This document shows positions 18,601 to 27,994 of a stretch of 64,000 bases of DNA, piece after piece. The DNA comes from Planctomycetota bacterium (GTDB lineage: Bacteria; Planctomycetota; Phycisphaerae; UBA1845; PWPN01). The stretch is taken from positions 83,573 through 147,572 of the forward strand of contig JAKPHF010000004.1 in the NCBI GenBank assembly GCA_029550525.1. The letters run 5' to 3'. The translations under genes and the position numbers were made by a program. The notes under the pieces are model-generated. The model ran no database searches, was not told where the DNA came from, and saw only the letters and a program-made list of their open reading frames with translations. Numbering within the stretch: position 1 is the first letter of the stretch; the number at the start of each line of letters is the position of its first letter.

Positions 18601-20841
18601 CTTGCGGTCGATTTCCGCGTTGGCTTTGGCCAACAGTCCGACCACTTCCTCTCGCTCGGACGCATCGGAGACCAGCGTGGAGAGCAGCGCACGCAAGGCT
18701 CGCTCGTTGGCCGGCTCGATTTCGAGGATCTTGCGGAGCTTCTGCTGAGCCTGGGCCACCAGGGCCGGCTCCGGCTGCTCCGGATCGTTCGCCCTTGCCA
18801 GCAGGAGCGAGGCCTCCAGCAGATCGTTCTCCGTGCTGGAACGGCTGCTCCCGAGCATCTGCTGGATGCGCTCCAGTTCCTTCCAGTTCTTCTGACGCTC
18901 GTAGACTCGGGCCAGTGCCATCAGTGCGCCGGTGGGAGGCGCCGTCTCGCTGGCCTGGCTGATGGTGAGCGCACGCTTGGCGGCCTCTTCGGCCTGTGCA
19001 TCGTTGTCCGGCAGAGCAGACAGAGCCTGGGCCAACATGCCCCACGCCAGCCCCAGGTTCGGCACGGCGGTGGTCACTTCCTTCAGCGCATCCACCGCCG
19101 GTCCCGGCTCGCCGATCTGCAGACAGAGCTGGGCCAGGTACATCTTGCTCTGGACCCACAGCTCGTATGGCGGACTGATGTGGGGTTGCAGTTCGCGGAA
19201 GGCCTGGATCGCCTCCACGGGCTTGCCCTGGAACATCAAGAGGCGGGCCTTCATGAACAAAGCCACCGGATCCGTTTGGCCCCTGCGAGCCTCAGCCGCG
19301 TAGTCGAGCCGGATCCTCTCCATTTGCTCGAGCACCGGCTTGATTTCCTGCTCGGCGGCGGCCCGGCTTCCGGCCAAGTCAATCAGGCGCTCGGCGTAGA
19401 TGCTGGTCGCCCGGAACAACTGATAGCGAAGTTCCCCCAAGAGGCTCTTGTCTCGCCACTGTGAGACACCGCCTCCGATTCCTCGCTTGATACGCTCCTC
19501 CAGGACTTGGGCGGCCTTTTGCGTGCTCTCGGCCAGGGCGGTCTCGTTGCGGGCGGCAAAAGCGTCATCCGCCTGGCGCACGTAGAAGCGATGCAGTTCC
19601 AGGTACGGAATGAAGCTGTCCGGATCCGCCTGGATCGCTTTCTTGTACCACTCGCACGCCTCGACCCAGTAATCGTGCTCTTTCTGCTTCTGCTCGACCG
19701 GGTCACCGGTCTGCGTGGGCGTGCTGCGGACATAATTGCCCATCAGCACGAGCGATTCCACGTCGTTCTTGGACAGTTCGAGGGCTTCTTCGATAGACTC
19801 TTTCGCCAACTGGGAATGAGTGTCGATGCGCTGGCGCACCTCCTCCAATTGAGCGGGTGTAGCCCTCGCCTTGGCTTTCTGCTTGAGTTCGGAATCGGCC
19901 GCTTCTCGCAGCGCCAGGTGGAACTGAGCTCGCTTGCGCCAGGCAGTCGCCACGACAGCACGCTGTTCTTCGCCCAAATTCTTGACCGCCTCGATGAGCC
20001 GATCGTACACCTCGCAGGCGAACTTGACCGCTTCGCCTCGGTTTCGCTCCATCGCTGCCGCTTCTTCACTGCGGCCTTGACGACGAGCCTCGGCGATGCG
20101 CCTCTCCAACAACCGCAGCGGATAAAGGGCCAGGCTCTCGGCAAACTTGGGATTGGTGCGATCCGCTTCGAAAGCTTTCTCGAGGAGCTTGCCGCCCTTT
20201 TCCATCTCCTCGATCGTGGTATTCGGAGCCTCCACCATGCAACGACCGAGGGCGTTGATGCCCACAACGTTGTCTGGATCAAAATCCGCAGCGACGAGCT
20301 GTTCCGCCTGCTCGCGCAACTGGTTCCACGCGTCGCGGCCGTAAATCTCGGCCCACTGCAGGTGAAGCTCCACCAGCTTCTGTTGGGCCTCTATATTCTT
20401 GGGATTATTGCGCAGGACGATCCGCCAGCACTCCGCGGCCATCTCCGGCGTACCGGCGGACATCGCGACATCGCCCGCCTTGATCAGGTACTTGCTGGCG
20501 GCGGCGGCGTCTGAACCGCCCAAGGCGCGGCCGTAGGCTTTTTGAAAGTACTTTTGTGCGGCCTCGTAGCAGTCCTGCAGCGAGGTCTGCAGCGTCTTGC
20601 GCTGCGCCCGCAGCGCATCCTTTTCCTGTTCCGTCTTGGCCTCCGCGAGTTTCGTGTCAATCTCGCGGATTTGCGTGCGGATCTGTTCGGCCTCGGCCAG
20701 CTTCTTCTCGCCGGCCTCCGCCACCGGCTTGGGATCCCGACCCGGCAGGCTGTAGACCAGCAGAACGCCGGCACCTGCGATGAGCAGCATGCCCGCGATG
20801 GTCAGACCTACTACCAGCTTCTTGTTCAGTCGTTGTGCCAT
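15679..20841 (-). CDS. Giant membrane-anchored TPR-repeat protein
   Basis: This 1720-residue protein has one N-terminal membrane segment (about residues 9-31). A charged, coiled-coil-prone stretch follows (40-80, EKKLAEAEQIRTQIREID). The rest, to near the end, is an almost unbroken chain of tetratricopeptide-type helical pairs. Examples are AAAEREFREALRVFPVHSNG, AQKALEEALRLNRLNGMAAYLL and GLPYAEEAARLVPNHTNMLD. The likely role is a large periplasm-facing scaffold, as with PrsT/PEP-CTERM-system TPR proteins near exosortase genes. Its upstream neighbour on the same strand, 120 bases away, is an EpsI-like protein, which supports an envelope or exopolysaccharide export job. No exosortase gene is visible. 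The start has only a weak AGAGAA Shine-Dalgarno. Confidence 0.85.
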   Translation of the reverse strand: MAQRLNKKLVVGLTIAGMLLIAGAGVLLVYSLPGRDPKPVAEAGEKKLAEAEQIRTQIREIDTKLAEAKTEQEKDALRAQRKTLQTSLQDCYEAAQKYFQKAYGRALGGSDAAAASKYLIKAGDVAMSAGTPEMAAECWRIVLRNNPKNIEAQQKLVELHLQWAEIYGRDAWNQLREQAEQLVAADFDPDNVVGINALGRCMVEAPNTTIEEMEKGGKLLEKAFEADRTNPKFAESLALYPLRLLERRIAEARRQGRSEEAAAMERNRGEAVKFACEVYDRLIEAVKNLGEEQRAVVATAWRKRAQFHLALREAADSELKQKAKARATPAQLEEVRQRIDTHSQLAKESIEEALELSKNDVESLVLMGNYVRSTPTQTGDPVEQKQKEHDYWVEACEWYKKAIQADPDSFIPYLELHRFYVRQADDAFAARNETALAESTQKAAQVLEERIKRGIGGGVSQWRDKSLLGELRYQLFRATSIYAERLIDLAGSRAAAEQEIKPVLEQMERIRLDYAAEARRGQTDPVALFMKARLLMFQGKPVEAIQAFRELQPHISPPYELWVQSKMYLAQLCLQIGEPGPAVDALKEVTTAVPNLGLAWGMLAQALSALPDNDAQAEEAAKRALTISQASETAPPTGALMALARVYERQKNWKELERIQQMLGSSRSSTENDLLEASLLLARANDPEQPEPALVAQAQQKLRKILEIEPANERALRALLSTLVSDASEREEVVGLLAKANAEIDRKLAEAEKEADRNKLQLTKNKIALLGVMADPSTSPEEKLAKTEELVKSNPDPFMAAVELYRLYVSTPGRQQEAIPQLKAAYELKKDDPVVVEMLFRASISSIKDSEGKEIVKPDYALAQQMITRAKELNLDRSDGHYYQGQLYFAQQDFAAAEREFREALRVFPVHSNGYTWLGRTLLAQKRNDEAQKALEEALRLNRLNGMAAYLLAFLANDRGDAEAKKQYLELCRQLNFSNDWTRAQEQLAQDEADPVKGIARREEIRKSKPDDWGNLAMLAQLYVRTNQVDKAREVLEACHRLQPKNLNFLQDYARFLRSLNPPDYKAAEAAIRKTLESIGPDEKDLQATAELLLAAHMETLAANRVPGAPSPEEVEQAFTRVAAISQKPELLVDIANHFLRKGDYTKREEWLRKAIAAAHAKKDAVVEMQVRQTLIQQLLATRDFKRSAEIQKEIEQYRAEFKDPFGLLAMSEYATMLGRETSAIDSITQYINATSGQDKAIGLYRRGSINYRRGEWEMAISDLREAKALAPSDFDYGHRILLARCLQITGQTDQAIGELNSILGESRGAMTAAMELYGVYMANKRYDEAEALVMPNYQADPKSPQWTSLLAEVAAARGDQVRAIQRAVETAQNAQFDPKAVDALLQAYLRFKRYDEMLKYVATQLPEQSRSNPLVLARVVTAYLARGDSVARTKAAEEYAKMLANVGDLGPQVLVIIREIPRWGGAQTVAEFLREQAAKHPDNALATVAASYSPLLTGDDEAFVSQATDVLAKLSTGDAASVPLRLDLLQNLATTYHKLKQFESARKAYEELLEIAPPQSGARAIALNNLAYLLVEDLQQPAAGLPYAEEAARLVPNHTNMLDTLGWSLVLSGEYDRGISAIRAALNAASAQDLVQMASVHYHAAFGLHKRSLQSRQRGQNAAADQDLSEAKLDCRRAHDLLTMARSDGDGLLAKVVALGKELGLDLKAELPEAPATQQ

Positions 20842-20961
20842 TGCAATGGTTCTCTCTACTCACAAACCCGCCCGCCGCCGGCCCGCGGTATTCTCCGTGC
20901 CTGCGGTGGAGTCGAAATCCTCCGGCGTCCGCCGGATGCGTGTCGTCGATGTGCGAAAACG

Positions 20962-21801
20962 TCACGGCGAATCGGCACGCCCGCTGGCGTCCGACGCGGC
21001 CTCGACCTGCTTCCAATCCGGCCAGTGATCGTTCACCAAAACGGGGACGACCTTCCGAAGGAACCGGCCGGCCGCCTCGATGGCCTCCGCTCGTGTAGGC
21101 GAAGACTGAGGCGTGCCGAAGCTCAGTTCCAGCTTGCTGAAATACGCATGCGTGTCCGTCGGATTCATGAGGATCGTCCGGACCAAATGCCGATCCGCGG
21201 CAAACCGCCCATTGGTATGGAACGTGTACAAAACGATCCGGCTTTCGCGCCCCAAAAAGGCCGACCGCTCGAACGTCAGCACCTTGAACGGGACATCCTG
21301 GCCAAGTTCCGGAATCGGGATGGTGATCAGTTCGTCGCCGGTTCCCTGGTAGCCGCCGCCTTGGTAGCACTCTTCCGGCACGTGCGGGACTTGGCCCGGA
21401 TCGTCCGTGTAGTACGTGACGAACAAGTGCACGTAGCGGACCGGCGAGGTCTGGTCGACCGACGTGTCCTCCAGCGTCCACTGGATGTATTCGCGGGTGC
21501 CCAGGGCGTCGAGGATTTCGGGCTTGATGTCCACCGCCCCGCCGGGAACGAGCACATACGGGGCCAGCTTGGCCTGGTCCAGGAATTTCAGCGGCTTGCG
21601 CGGCCAGACGGGAGCTTTGATCACTCTGAGGTTGGTCGCCTTGGCCAGGATCTGGAAACAGGCCGCGCAGGCGATCAACAGGATCAGGCAAGCCAGGAAG
21701 CCGCGATTGCGAAAAGCGCCTCGAATCGGGTCCAGCACCGGGCTGCCGGCGGCCGCCGCCGTCATCGGCATCGCGGGAGTCTGCGGGTGCTCGCTCGACA
21801 T
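20962..21801 (-). CDS. EpsI/DUF3485-like exosortase-associated protein
   Basis: This 279-residue protein has one membrane segment at about residues 35-53. The mature part carries the hallmark HVPEECYQGGGY (near residues 140-151), equivalent to the H-S-P-x-x-C-x-P-G-x-G-W motif of EpsI proteins. The downstream segment RSAFLGRESRIVLYTFHTNGRFAADRH fits too. In other bacteria EpsI works with exosortases and exopolysaccharide assembly, and can be fused to them. ATG 21801 is chosen over GTG 21810 because AGGTGG lies five bases before it. It heads a probable two-gene unit with the TPR protein. Confidence 0.75.
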   Translation of the reverse strand: MSSEHPQTPAMPMTAAAAGSPVLDPIRGAFRNRGFLACLILLIACAACFQILAKATNLRVIKAPVWPRKPLKFLDQAKLAPYVLVPGGAVDIKPEILDALGTREYIQWTLEDTSVDQTSPVRYVHLFVTYYTDDPGQVPHVPEECYQGGGYQGTGDELITIPIPELGQDVPFKVLTFERSAFLGRESRIVLYTFHTNGRFAADRHLVRTILMNPTDTHAYFSKLELSFGTPQSSPTRAEAIEAAGRFLRKVVPVLVNDHWPDWKQVEAASDASGRADSP

Positions 21802-22282
21802 CAATACCACCTTCCCATTTGGCAGCCGGGTAGCGGAAACGCCTATGCCACGGGGACTTGCGATCGGGCGGTACTATAAGCCCCGGCTCGGCGGGCGGTC
21901 AACCGAGGGTGTCGGGCCGCCGCCCGGCCGACCTGCGTCCGAGTCCCGCCTCGTGCCGCTTCCAACGGCGCGCGTAACGCTATCATCGGTCGGTATTTAA
22001 TCTGAGACCAGTTTTGACGGCTTTCCTCGGTCGCGGATCGTCCCGGCGTCGCCCTCCACCGGGCTGCCATGCAAGCTATACGACCTCACCGTGCCACAGA
22101 GGGGGATCGGTCTTCTGACCACGATCAGCGGCCCAGACCCCGGCGCAGACGCGGCGGCCCCAGCCCGGTACCAGCGTTTCCTACGGCCCCGTGCCGGAAA
22201 AGGTTCAGCGGGCGCAAATCCCGTCCGATAAAGAGATGAGGCGGCGCTTCCGGTAGGACCGCCCAGGATATTCAGTCCCGCG
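21802..22282. other. 481-base gap between divergent EpsI-like and NeuD-type genes
   Basis: No credible gene was found. The right part (about 22130-22260) is GC-rich with several short dyads and a GCGCAAATCCCGTCCG stretch followed by CCGGTAGGACCGCC. This hints at a structured leader for the gene at 22283. I could not fit it to a known riboswitch. Confidence 0.4.
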
Positions 22283-23026
22283 ATGGCGGGCCGCATGGAC
22301 AGTATGGTCGTGAATCATTCATCCGGACCCGATCACCGAACCCCCTGCGTCATTGTGGGCGCCGGCGGCCATGGTCGCGTCGTGCTGGACATACTCTTGT
22401 CCGCCCGGCGATACCGGCCGGTCGGCTTTTTAGACAGCAACCCCGCCCTGCACGGCCGGCGCATGGATGGGCTGCCCATCCTGGGCGATTTGTCCGCGTT
22501 GTCGGGCTTGGCGGCACAGGGGATCACCTCGGCCGTGGTGGCGATCGGCGACAACGGCACGCGGCGAGGCTTCGCCGACGAGATCGAGGCGGCCGGTTTC
22601 ACGCTGATCAATGCCATCCACCCCTCGGCCAACCTGGCCCACAACGTGAGCCTCGGCCGGAACATCGTCATCGCCGCCGGCGCGCTGGTCTGCGCTCACT
22701 GCCAGATCGGCGACTCGGTCATCCTGAACACGGGAAGCATCGTCGATCACGAGACGATGGTCGGAACCGCGGCACACATCTGCCCGGGCGCCCGCATCGC
22801 CGGCCGCGTCACCATCGAAGCGGGCGCGTTCGTAGGCATTGGTGCGACGGTTCTGCAGTGCCTGCGAATCGGCTACGATGCAGTCGTCGGCGGCGGCGCG
22901 GTGGTCACGCGGGACGTCGAGCCGATGACCACGGTCGTCGGCGTGCCGGCCCGACCCATCCGTACAGCCATGGATCCCGATGAGCTCACGGCGTTCATGC
23001 TACCGCGTTCCTTGCAGCACCGGTGA
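22283..23026 (+). CDS. NeuD/PglD-type sugar O/N-acyltransferase (left-handed beta-helix)
   Basis: This 247-residue protein has the PglD-type N-terminal nucleotide-sugar-binding fold (CVIVGAGGHGRVVLDIL, residues 22-38; GFLDSNP; VVAIGDNGTR). A hexapeptide-repeat left-handed beta-helix follows from about residue 105 (VSLGRNIVIAAGALV, IGDSVILNTGSIVDHE, GAFVGIGATVLQCLRIG) and ends GVPARPI. His in NTGSIVDHE is the catalytic base in this family. It most likely acetylates an activated sugar for a surface glycan. Starts at 22283, 22295 and 22304 are all possible, and no strong Shine-Dalgarno decides. It is divergent from the EpsI-like/TPR pair, in keeping with a surface-polysaccharide role. Confidence 0.88.
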   Translation: MAGRMDSMVVNHSSGPDHRTPCVIVGAGGHGRVVLDILLSARRYRPVGFLDSNPALHGRRMDGLPILGDLSALSGLAAQGITSAVVAIGDNGTRRGFADEIEAAGFTLINAIHPSANLAHNVSLGRNIVIAAGALVCAHCQIGDSVILNTGSIVDHETMVGTAAHICPGARIAGRVTIEAGAFVGIGATVLQCLRIGYDAVVGGGAVVTRDVEPMTTVVGVPARPIRTAMDPDELTAFMLPRSLQHR

Positions 23027-23056
23027 GCCGCTGTTTTCGCCGTCTCATTGCACCCC

Positions 23057-23145
23057 TATGATAGCTGGCAGCTCTCACCTGCAAGCTGGATACCCGAGAG
23101 CAGTGAAGCCCCGGTATCAGCAGAAAGGCGGGCAAGATGCCCGCC
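23057..23145. repeat. Weak heptamer array plus REP-like palindrome
   Basis: 23057-23090 has AGCTGGCA, GCTCTCA, AAGCTGG units. 23127-23145 is an exact copy of the palindrome at 15646-15664 (stem GGCGGGCA/TGCCCGCC). It lies 33 bases before the phosphatase gene. Confidence 0.7.
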
Positions 23146-23177
23146 CCCCAGCATCCGGTTGACGTGGAGTGAACAGC

Positions 23178-23927
23178 ATGCGGCTCGCACGGAGGTTCAG
23201 GCTGGTATCCCTGCTCATCCTCGTCGCCATGCTCGCCGGCTGCCCGGCCGGTGAGGATGCGGTCATCGAGACAATCATCCCCGCGAATGCCGAAGCGGGC
23301 AGATGGATAGTCCTGCCGGGCGCCAACAACACGCGCGACATCGGCGGCTACGCCACTCGCGACGGGCGAACCGTCCGCCGCGGCATGGTCTACCGATCGG
23401 GTGCGCTGTCGCGATTGACCGACGAGGGTTGCCACGGTTTTCGCGAGTTGGGGATTCGGCGAGTGATCGATTTCCGCAATCGCTTCGCTCCGTCGCCGCT
23501 GTTCGACGGCGACGTTCCCTGCGTTTTCGAGGCTTCGAGCATGAGCCTGTTGCCCGTGCTCAGCGAGCCGACCGACGTGCCCGAACAGCGTTACGTGCAG
23601 ACGGTGGCGAAATACGCCCACTCCTACCGCCAGGCGTTCACGCTGCTCGCCGAACCGAACAACCTGCCGCTCCTGTTTCACTGTGCGGCCGGCAAGGACC
23701 GCTCGGGAATCATGGCCGCCCTGCTGCTCACGCTTCTGGGTGTGGAGCGAGACATGGTCATCGCCGATTACGAGCTATCCGACCTGGTCGCCGCGCCGGT
23801 CAGCACAGGCTGCTTGATCGAACTGCTCGACGAGGTTGAACGGCAAGGCGGGATCGAGGCGTACCTGAGGAGCATCGGTGTGCCCACAGAGACGCAGGAG
23901 AGGATCCGGGGACTCCTGCTGGAATAG
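23178..23927 (+). CDS. Lipoprotein protein-tyrosine/phosphoinositide phosphatase (Y_phosphatase3 type)
   Basis: The P-loop HCAAGKDRSG (about residues 168-177) matches the HCxxGKDR(T/S)G signature of atypical tyrosine or lipid phosphatases (IphP/LipA group). Cys is the nucleophile and Lys-Asp is typical of enzymes that also take phosphoinositides. The N-terminal half has NTRDIGGYATRDGRTVRRGMVYRSGAL, the usual first motif. The N-terminus is a lipoprotein signal with lipobox VAMLAGC, so the protein should be anchored outside the cytoplasm. ATG 23178 is preferred to GTG 23169 because GGAG at 23166-23169 is well spaced. It probably acts on exogenous or envelope phosphate esters; the substrate is unknown. 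Confidence 0.88.
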   Translation: MRLARRFRLVSLLILVAMLAGCPAGEDAVIETIIPANAEAGRWIVLPGANNTRDIGGYATRDGRTVRRGMVYRSGALSRLTDEGCHGFRELGIRRVIDFRNRFAPSPLFDGDVPCVFEASSMSLLPVLSEPTDVPEQRYVQTVAKYAHSYRQAFTLLAEPNNLPLLFHCAAGKDRSGIMAALLLTLLGVERDMVIADYELSDLVAAPVSTGCLIELLDEVERQGGIEAYLRSIGVPTETQERIRGLLLE

Positions 23928-23937
23928 TCGAGAAAGG

Positions 23938-24041
23938 TTTGAGACTTGAGACCTGAGTGCTTGAGGGCCTTGAGCTCTGAGCCAACACAGACCGACCGCT
24001 TGCCGGCAGCTGATAGCTGACAGCTGATAGCCGATAGCTGC
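23938..24041. repeat. Two heptamer arrays between the phosphatase and hslU
   Basis: 23938-23983 carries TTGAGAC, TTGAGAC, CTGAGTG, TTGAGGG units. 24005-24041 carries AGCTGAT, AGCTGAC, AGCTGAT, AGCCGAT, AGCTG, one of the cleanest 7-nt periods in the window. Confidence 0.8.
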
Positions 24042-24057
24042 TTCCATCCGTGTTTCG

Positions 24058-25398
<1,341 letters not shown>

Positions 25399-25403
25399 GG
25401 TGT

Positions 25404-25611
25404 TTGTCAGTGGTCAGTGGTCAGTTGTCAGTGGCCAGTGGTCGGGTCATTGGTCCATTGGTCCGTGGTGGAGTACTCGTTTCTCACTGTCTCAACGCCG
25501 TTTCCGCTCACCAGATCACCACCCGACTGTGAACTGCGTATCATTCCACAACTGACCAACGGACCAAGGCCCCACAACGGACCACTGGCCATCGGCCACT
25601 GACCACTGACT
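25404..25611. repeat. Inverted pair of heptamer arrays between hslV and hslU
   Basis: 25404-25471 is built of CAGTGGT, CAGTTGT, CAGTGGC, then CATTGGT, CCATTGGT units. 25551-25611 carries the opposite-strand motif (ACCACTG, GCCACTG, ACCACTG, with ACGGACC units). The two could fold into a very long imperfect hairpin within the hslVU transcript. The right array ends five bases from the hslV stop. Confidence 0.8.
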
Positions 25612-25615
25612 CTTC

Positions 25616-26158
25616 TCAAAGCTTCTCGATGGTCAGATGATCGTTCGTATACACACAAATGTCCGCGGCGATCAGCAGCGACTCGCGGACGATGTCCTCG
25701 GCCGGCAGGTTCGAATGCTTGAGCAGGGCCCGGGCGGCCGCGGCGGCGTACATGCCGCCCGAACCGATGCCGATTACGCCGTCGGTCGGCTCGATCACAT
25801 TGCCGTCGCCGCTGACGATGAGTGACGTCTCGAGGTCCACGACCGCCATGAGCGACTCCAGCCGCCGCAAAATCCGGTCCGTTCGCCAGTCCTTGGCCAA
25901 CTGGGTGGCCGCTCGCTTGAGATTGCCCTTATGTTCCTCGAGCTTGGCTTCGAAACGGTCGAGGAGAGCAAACGCGTCGGCCGCCGAGCCAGCAAAGCCG
26001 CAAAGCACCTTCCCGCCGCCCAGCCTCCGAATCTTGTTCGCGTCGTGCTTGAGGGCGGTTTGCCCCAGCGTCACTTGACCGTCGCCGCCGATGGCCACCT
26101 GCCCGTCCCGCCGGACGGCCAGGATGGTCGTTCCGTGAATCTCTTCGCGTCTGCCCAT
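25616..26158 (-). CDS. hslV: ATP-dependent protease peptidase subunit HslV
   Basis: This N-terminal-nucleophile Thr peptidase of proteasome-like fold forms the core for HslU. The catalytic Thr is in [24 protein letters not shown], at residue 10. The chain starting MGRREEIHG thus has a nine-residue propeptide; many HslV proteins have only one to a few residues before Thr. Ser/Gly-rich [15 protein letters not shown] and the [16 protein letters not shown] end fit the family. An in-frame extension to 26212 is open but not conserved, so ATG 26158 is used; total length is 180 residues. It is divergent from the secreted protein at 26287. Confidence 0.95.
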   Translation of the reverse strand: MGRREEIHGTTILAVRRDGQVAIGGDGQVTLGQTALKHDANKIRRLGGGKVLCGFAGSAADAFALLDRFEAKLEEHKGNLKRAATQLAKDWRTDRILRRLESLMAVVDLETSLIVSGDGNVIEPTDGVIGIGSGGMYAAAAARALLKHSNLPAEDIVRESLLIAADICVYTNDHLTIEKL

Positions 26159-26286
26159 AGCCGAATCCGCTCCGCTGCCGCAACCGTTCGGGCTGCTACG
26201 CATCCAATACACTGAACGATATGATAGGCGAAGGCCGTCAGATCAATCCAGCGGACGGAGTCTGGCCTACATCCGAGGGAGTAGTC

Positions 26287-26901
26287 ATGCGGAAGATCGC
26301 GTTTGGGAAGGCGGCACGGGCGATCCTGTTCGGAGGCGGGCTGCTGTTCTCCGCTTTGGCCACCACCTGCAACGAACAACGATCGGCCCCGCCAGTGAAC
26401 ACGCAACCGGTGGCACCGTCGCCGGAAGACAGCCGGCCGGCAGAGCTGCAAGAGTCCGATACCGCCGAACGCTCACAGACTCGCGAGACGCAGCCTGAGG
26501 CCAAGCCCCCAACCACGCGTCCCGCCGACACGCAGCCGGCGTCGCGTCCCGAACCGCCGCAGCCGGTTTCTACCTACGACTCCAGACCGCCCTACCCGGT
26601 CGCTCTCTACGTGAAATCCCCGAAGGAGGAACAGCCCGGCTGGCTGCGGATCGAGGCGTTGGCCGAGGAGGGCAAGCTTGCCACCGCACAGGGCCGTTTC
26701 CCCGAACAGAATCGCATCTACGTGAACACGGGCAATGTCCGCCGCATCCGCATCCACGTTGGCCACCTGCCCTTGCGTGCCAACGAGCGCGTCATCCTGC
26801 AAATCGACGGCCAGGGAATGGTCATCAGCCGAACCCGCCCGTTCACCACGCTCGAGCTCAGTCCGACCGGTCAGTGGAAGGTGTTGAAAGAGCAAGAGTG
26901 A
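26287..26901 (+). CDS. Exported hypothetical protein with Pro/Thr-rich linker
   Basis: The product is not recognised. The 204-residue chain has an N-terminal signal (RKIAFGKAARAILFGGGLLFSALATTC). A disordered Thr/Pro/Gln/Ala linker follows (about residues 30-100, with TRPADTQPASRP-like repeats). A compact C-terminal domain of about 100 residues is beta-rich (PVALYVKSPKEEQPGWLRIEAL, RIRIHVGHLPLRANERVILQIDG). The Cys after ATT is not an ideal lipobox. GAGGGA is correctly spaced before ATG 26287; the upstream in-frame ATG at 26221 would disrupt the signal. It is probably a periplasmic or surface protein peculiar to this lineage. Confidence 0.75.
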   Translation: MRKIAFGKAARAILFGGGLLFSALATTCNEQRSAPPVNTQPVAPSPEDSRPAELQESDTAERSQTRETQPEAKPPTTRPADTQPASRPEPPQPVSTYDSRPPYPVALYVKSPKEEQPGWLRIEALAEEGKLATAQGRFPEQNRIYVNTGNVRRIRIHVGHLPLRANERVILQIDGQGMVISRTRPFTTLELSPTGQWKVLKEQE

Positions 26902-27049
26902 CTCGGATGCGCTGCCACATCCGTCCAATGGGAACCTCACCCGCCGGTTTCCGATCGTGGCAGCGCGGGCCGGGATCCGGCCGCCATGTGTCGGCTGGAC
27001 AGAAGTACTCGAGTATTTGCGCCGGCCCGCTTTCGCCGGGCGCGATCGC

Positions 27050-27187
27050 TCAGGTGGCCAAGCTGACGATGACGATCGGAAGCACGAGTTCCATCAACTC
27101 GCCGGTCGGACCGCAGGGGCTCAGATCCAGGGCGAACAGCGTACCGGTGATCACCATGCCCCATCGCACGAGTCGTCGCGTCATCAT
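27050..27187 (-). CDS. Tiny secreted or membrane protein, 45 residues
   Basis: It starts MMTRRLVRWGMVITGTLFALDLSPCG: basic residues, a hydrophobic core and a Cys. A second hydrophobic tail follows (LMELVLPIVIVSLAT). GGAG sits seven bases before ATG 27187. Short proteins of this layout (basic start, one Cys, hydrophobic C-terminus) recur in planctomycete genomes in my memory, without known function. The frame is open further upstream, but the added residues look non-coding. Confidence 0.55.
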   Translation of the reverse strand: MMTRRLVRWGMVITGTLFALDLSPCGPTGELMELVLPIVIVSLAT

Positions 27188-27303
27188 GTTTCCACTCCAA
27201 CCGGCGCGATCGCAGGAAACATCGCCACCCAGGTCGCGCCCGTTCCCGGCGGCGAACAGGGGCATCCTAACCGGGCCGGACCGGCAAGCAAAGGCTCCGT
27301 CCA

Positions 27304-27665
27304 TCAGACCGGTTCGATGCCGAGCGATTCGAGCCAATCACGGGCCTCTTCCAACTGGCGATCGTGCTCGTAAGCATACCACTTGTCGAGCAGCCCATGC
27401 TTGGCACAGACATTGTTGGAGCGGCCGAACGCCCCCCCGGCCCTCGATGGCCCGCGCCAACCGGTTCCGCATGTCCTCGTTCTTCAGCGTGTAGATGAAA
27501 TCCACCATGAACCGATATGCCCGGTTCGTTTCGATGCGGTCGATGGCCACGTACCGATCGCCGCCCTCGACGATCCGCCGAGCCCGCTCCCGCTCTTCGT
27601 GCATCCATTCCGGCTCGTCGGGATCGGATGCTTCGTCTTCATCGTCCGAGTCTGCCGTCCAACGA
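27304..27665 (-). pseudogene. UPF0158 family protein, frameshifted at a G7 run and lacking a start
   Basis: The N-terminal part reads GDRYVAIDRIETNRAYRFMVDF, then LKNEDMRNRLARAIEGRG, the UPF0158 pattern. At the run of seven C residues on the + strand (near 27435-27441) the frame breaks. Skipping one base restores the family ending AFGRSNNVCAKHGLLDKWYAYEHD and ARDWLESLGIEPV, with stop at 27306-27304. Upstream the acidic linker (TADSDDEDEASDPDEPEW) is in frame, but no ATG, GTG or TTG occurs before an in-frame TAG at 27712-27710, apart from the late ATG at 27604. A sequencing error in the homopolymer is possible, but the missing start argues for real decay. Confidence 0.75.
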
Positions 27666-27924
27666 TAGTAGCACGTTCGTTGCCTCCCGCGATAGTGACG
27701 CCATCCCGCCTATCGAAACGTCTGGGCCTTCCAGTATGGCCGAAATCGTGACAAAAACCAGAATGAGGCGCTCCGCCGCCGCTCATGCCGGCACTTCGAT
27801 GATAGCCGGATGAAATGGGGTACCGCATTGTCTGGAACCCACCTTGCGGAATGCTCACAAATCCATGAGCATGTATCCTGCCTGCAAATGGGATTCTCTA
27901 CGAAAGACAATGCCAGATAAACAC

Positions 27925-27953
27925 TTGTGCCGAGTATATCGTCCTGCTAATAT
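27925..27953 (+). promoter_or_regulatory. Putative promoter of the 229-residue orphan gene
   Basis: TTGTGC (27925-27930), 17 bases, TAATAT (27948-27953), 41 bases before ATG 27995. The 27666-27994 stretch is locally AT-richer than its surroundings and holds no other feature. Confidence 0.5.
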
Positions 27954-27994
27954 TCGGGCCGCCTGTCCCCGTGCCGTCGGCGGAGTGACCGAGA

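Noticed and set aside
17722..19464. A 580-residue open frame antisense to the TPR gene
   Set aside because: The TPR pattern is continuous on the minus strand; this frame is a codon-bias shadow.
22130..22282. Cyclic di-GMP (GEMM) riboswitch before the acyltransferase
   Set aside because: GCGCAAAT and GGTAGG fragments are reminiscent, but the stems and conserved tetraloop cannot be matched.
25404..25611. CRISPR array
   Set aside because: The repeats are 7-nt degenerate units without constant spacers, and no cas gene is nearby.
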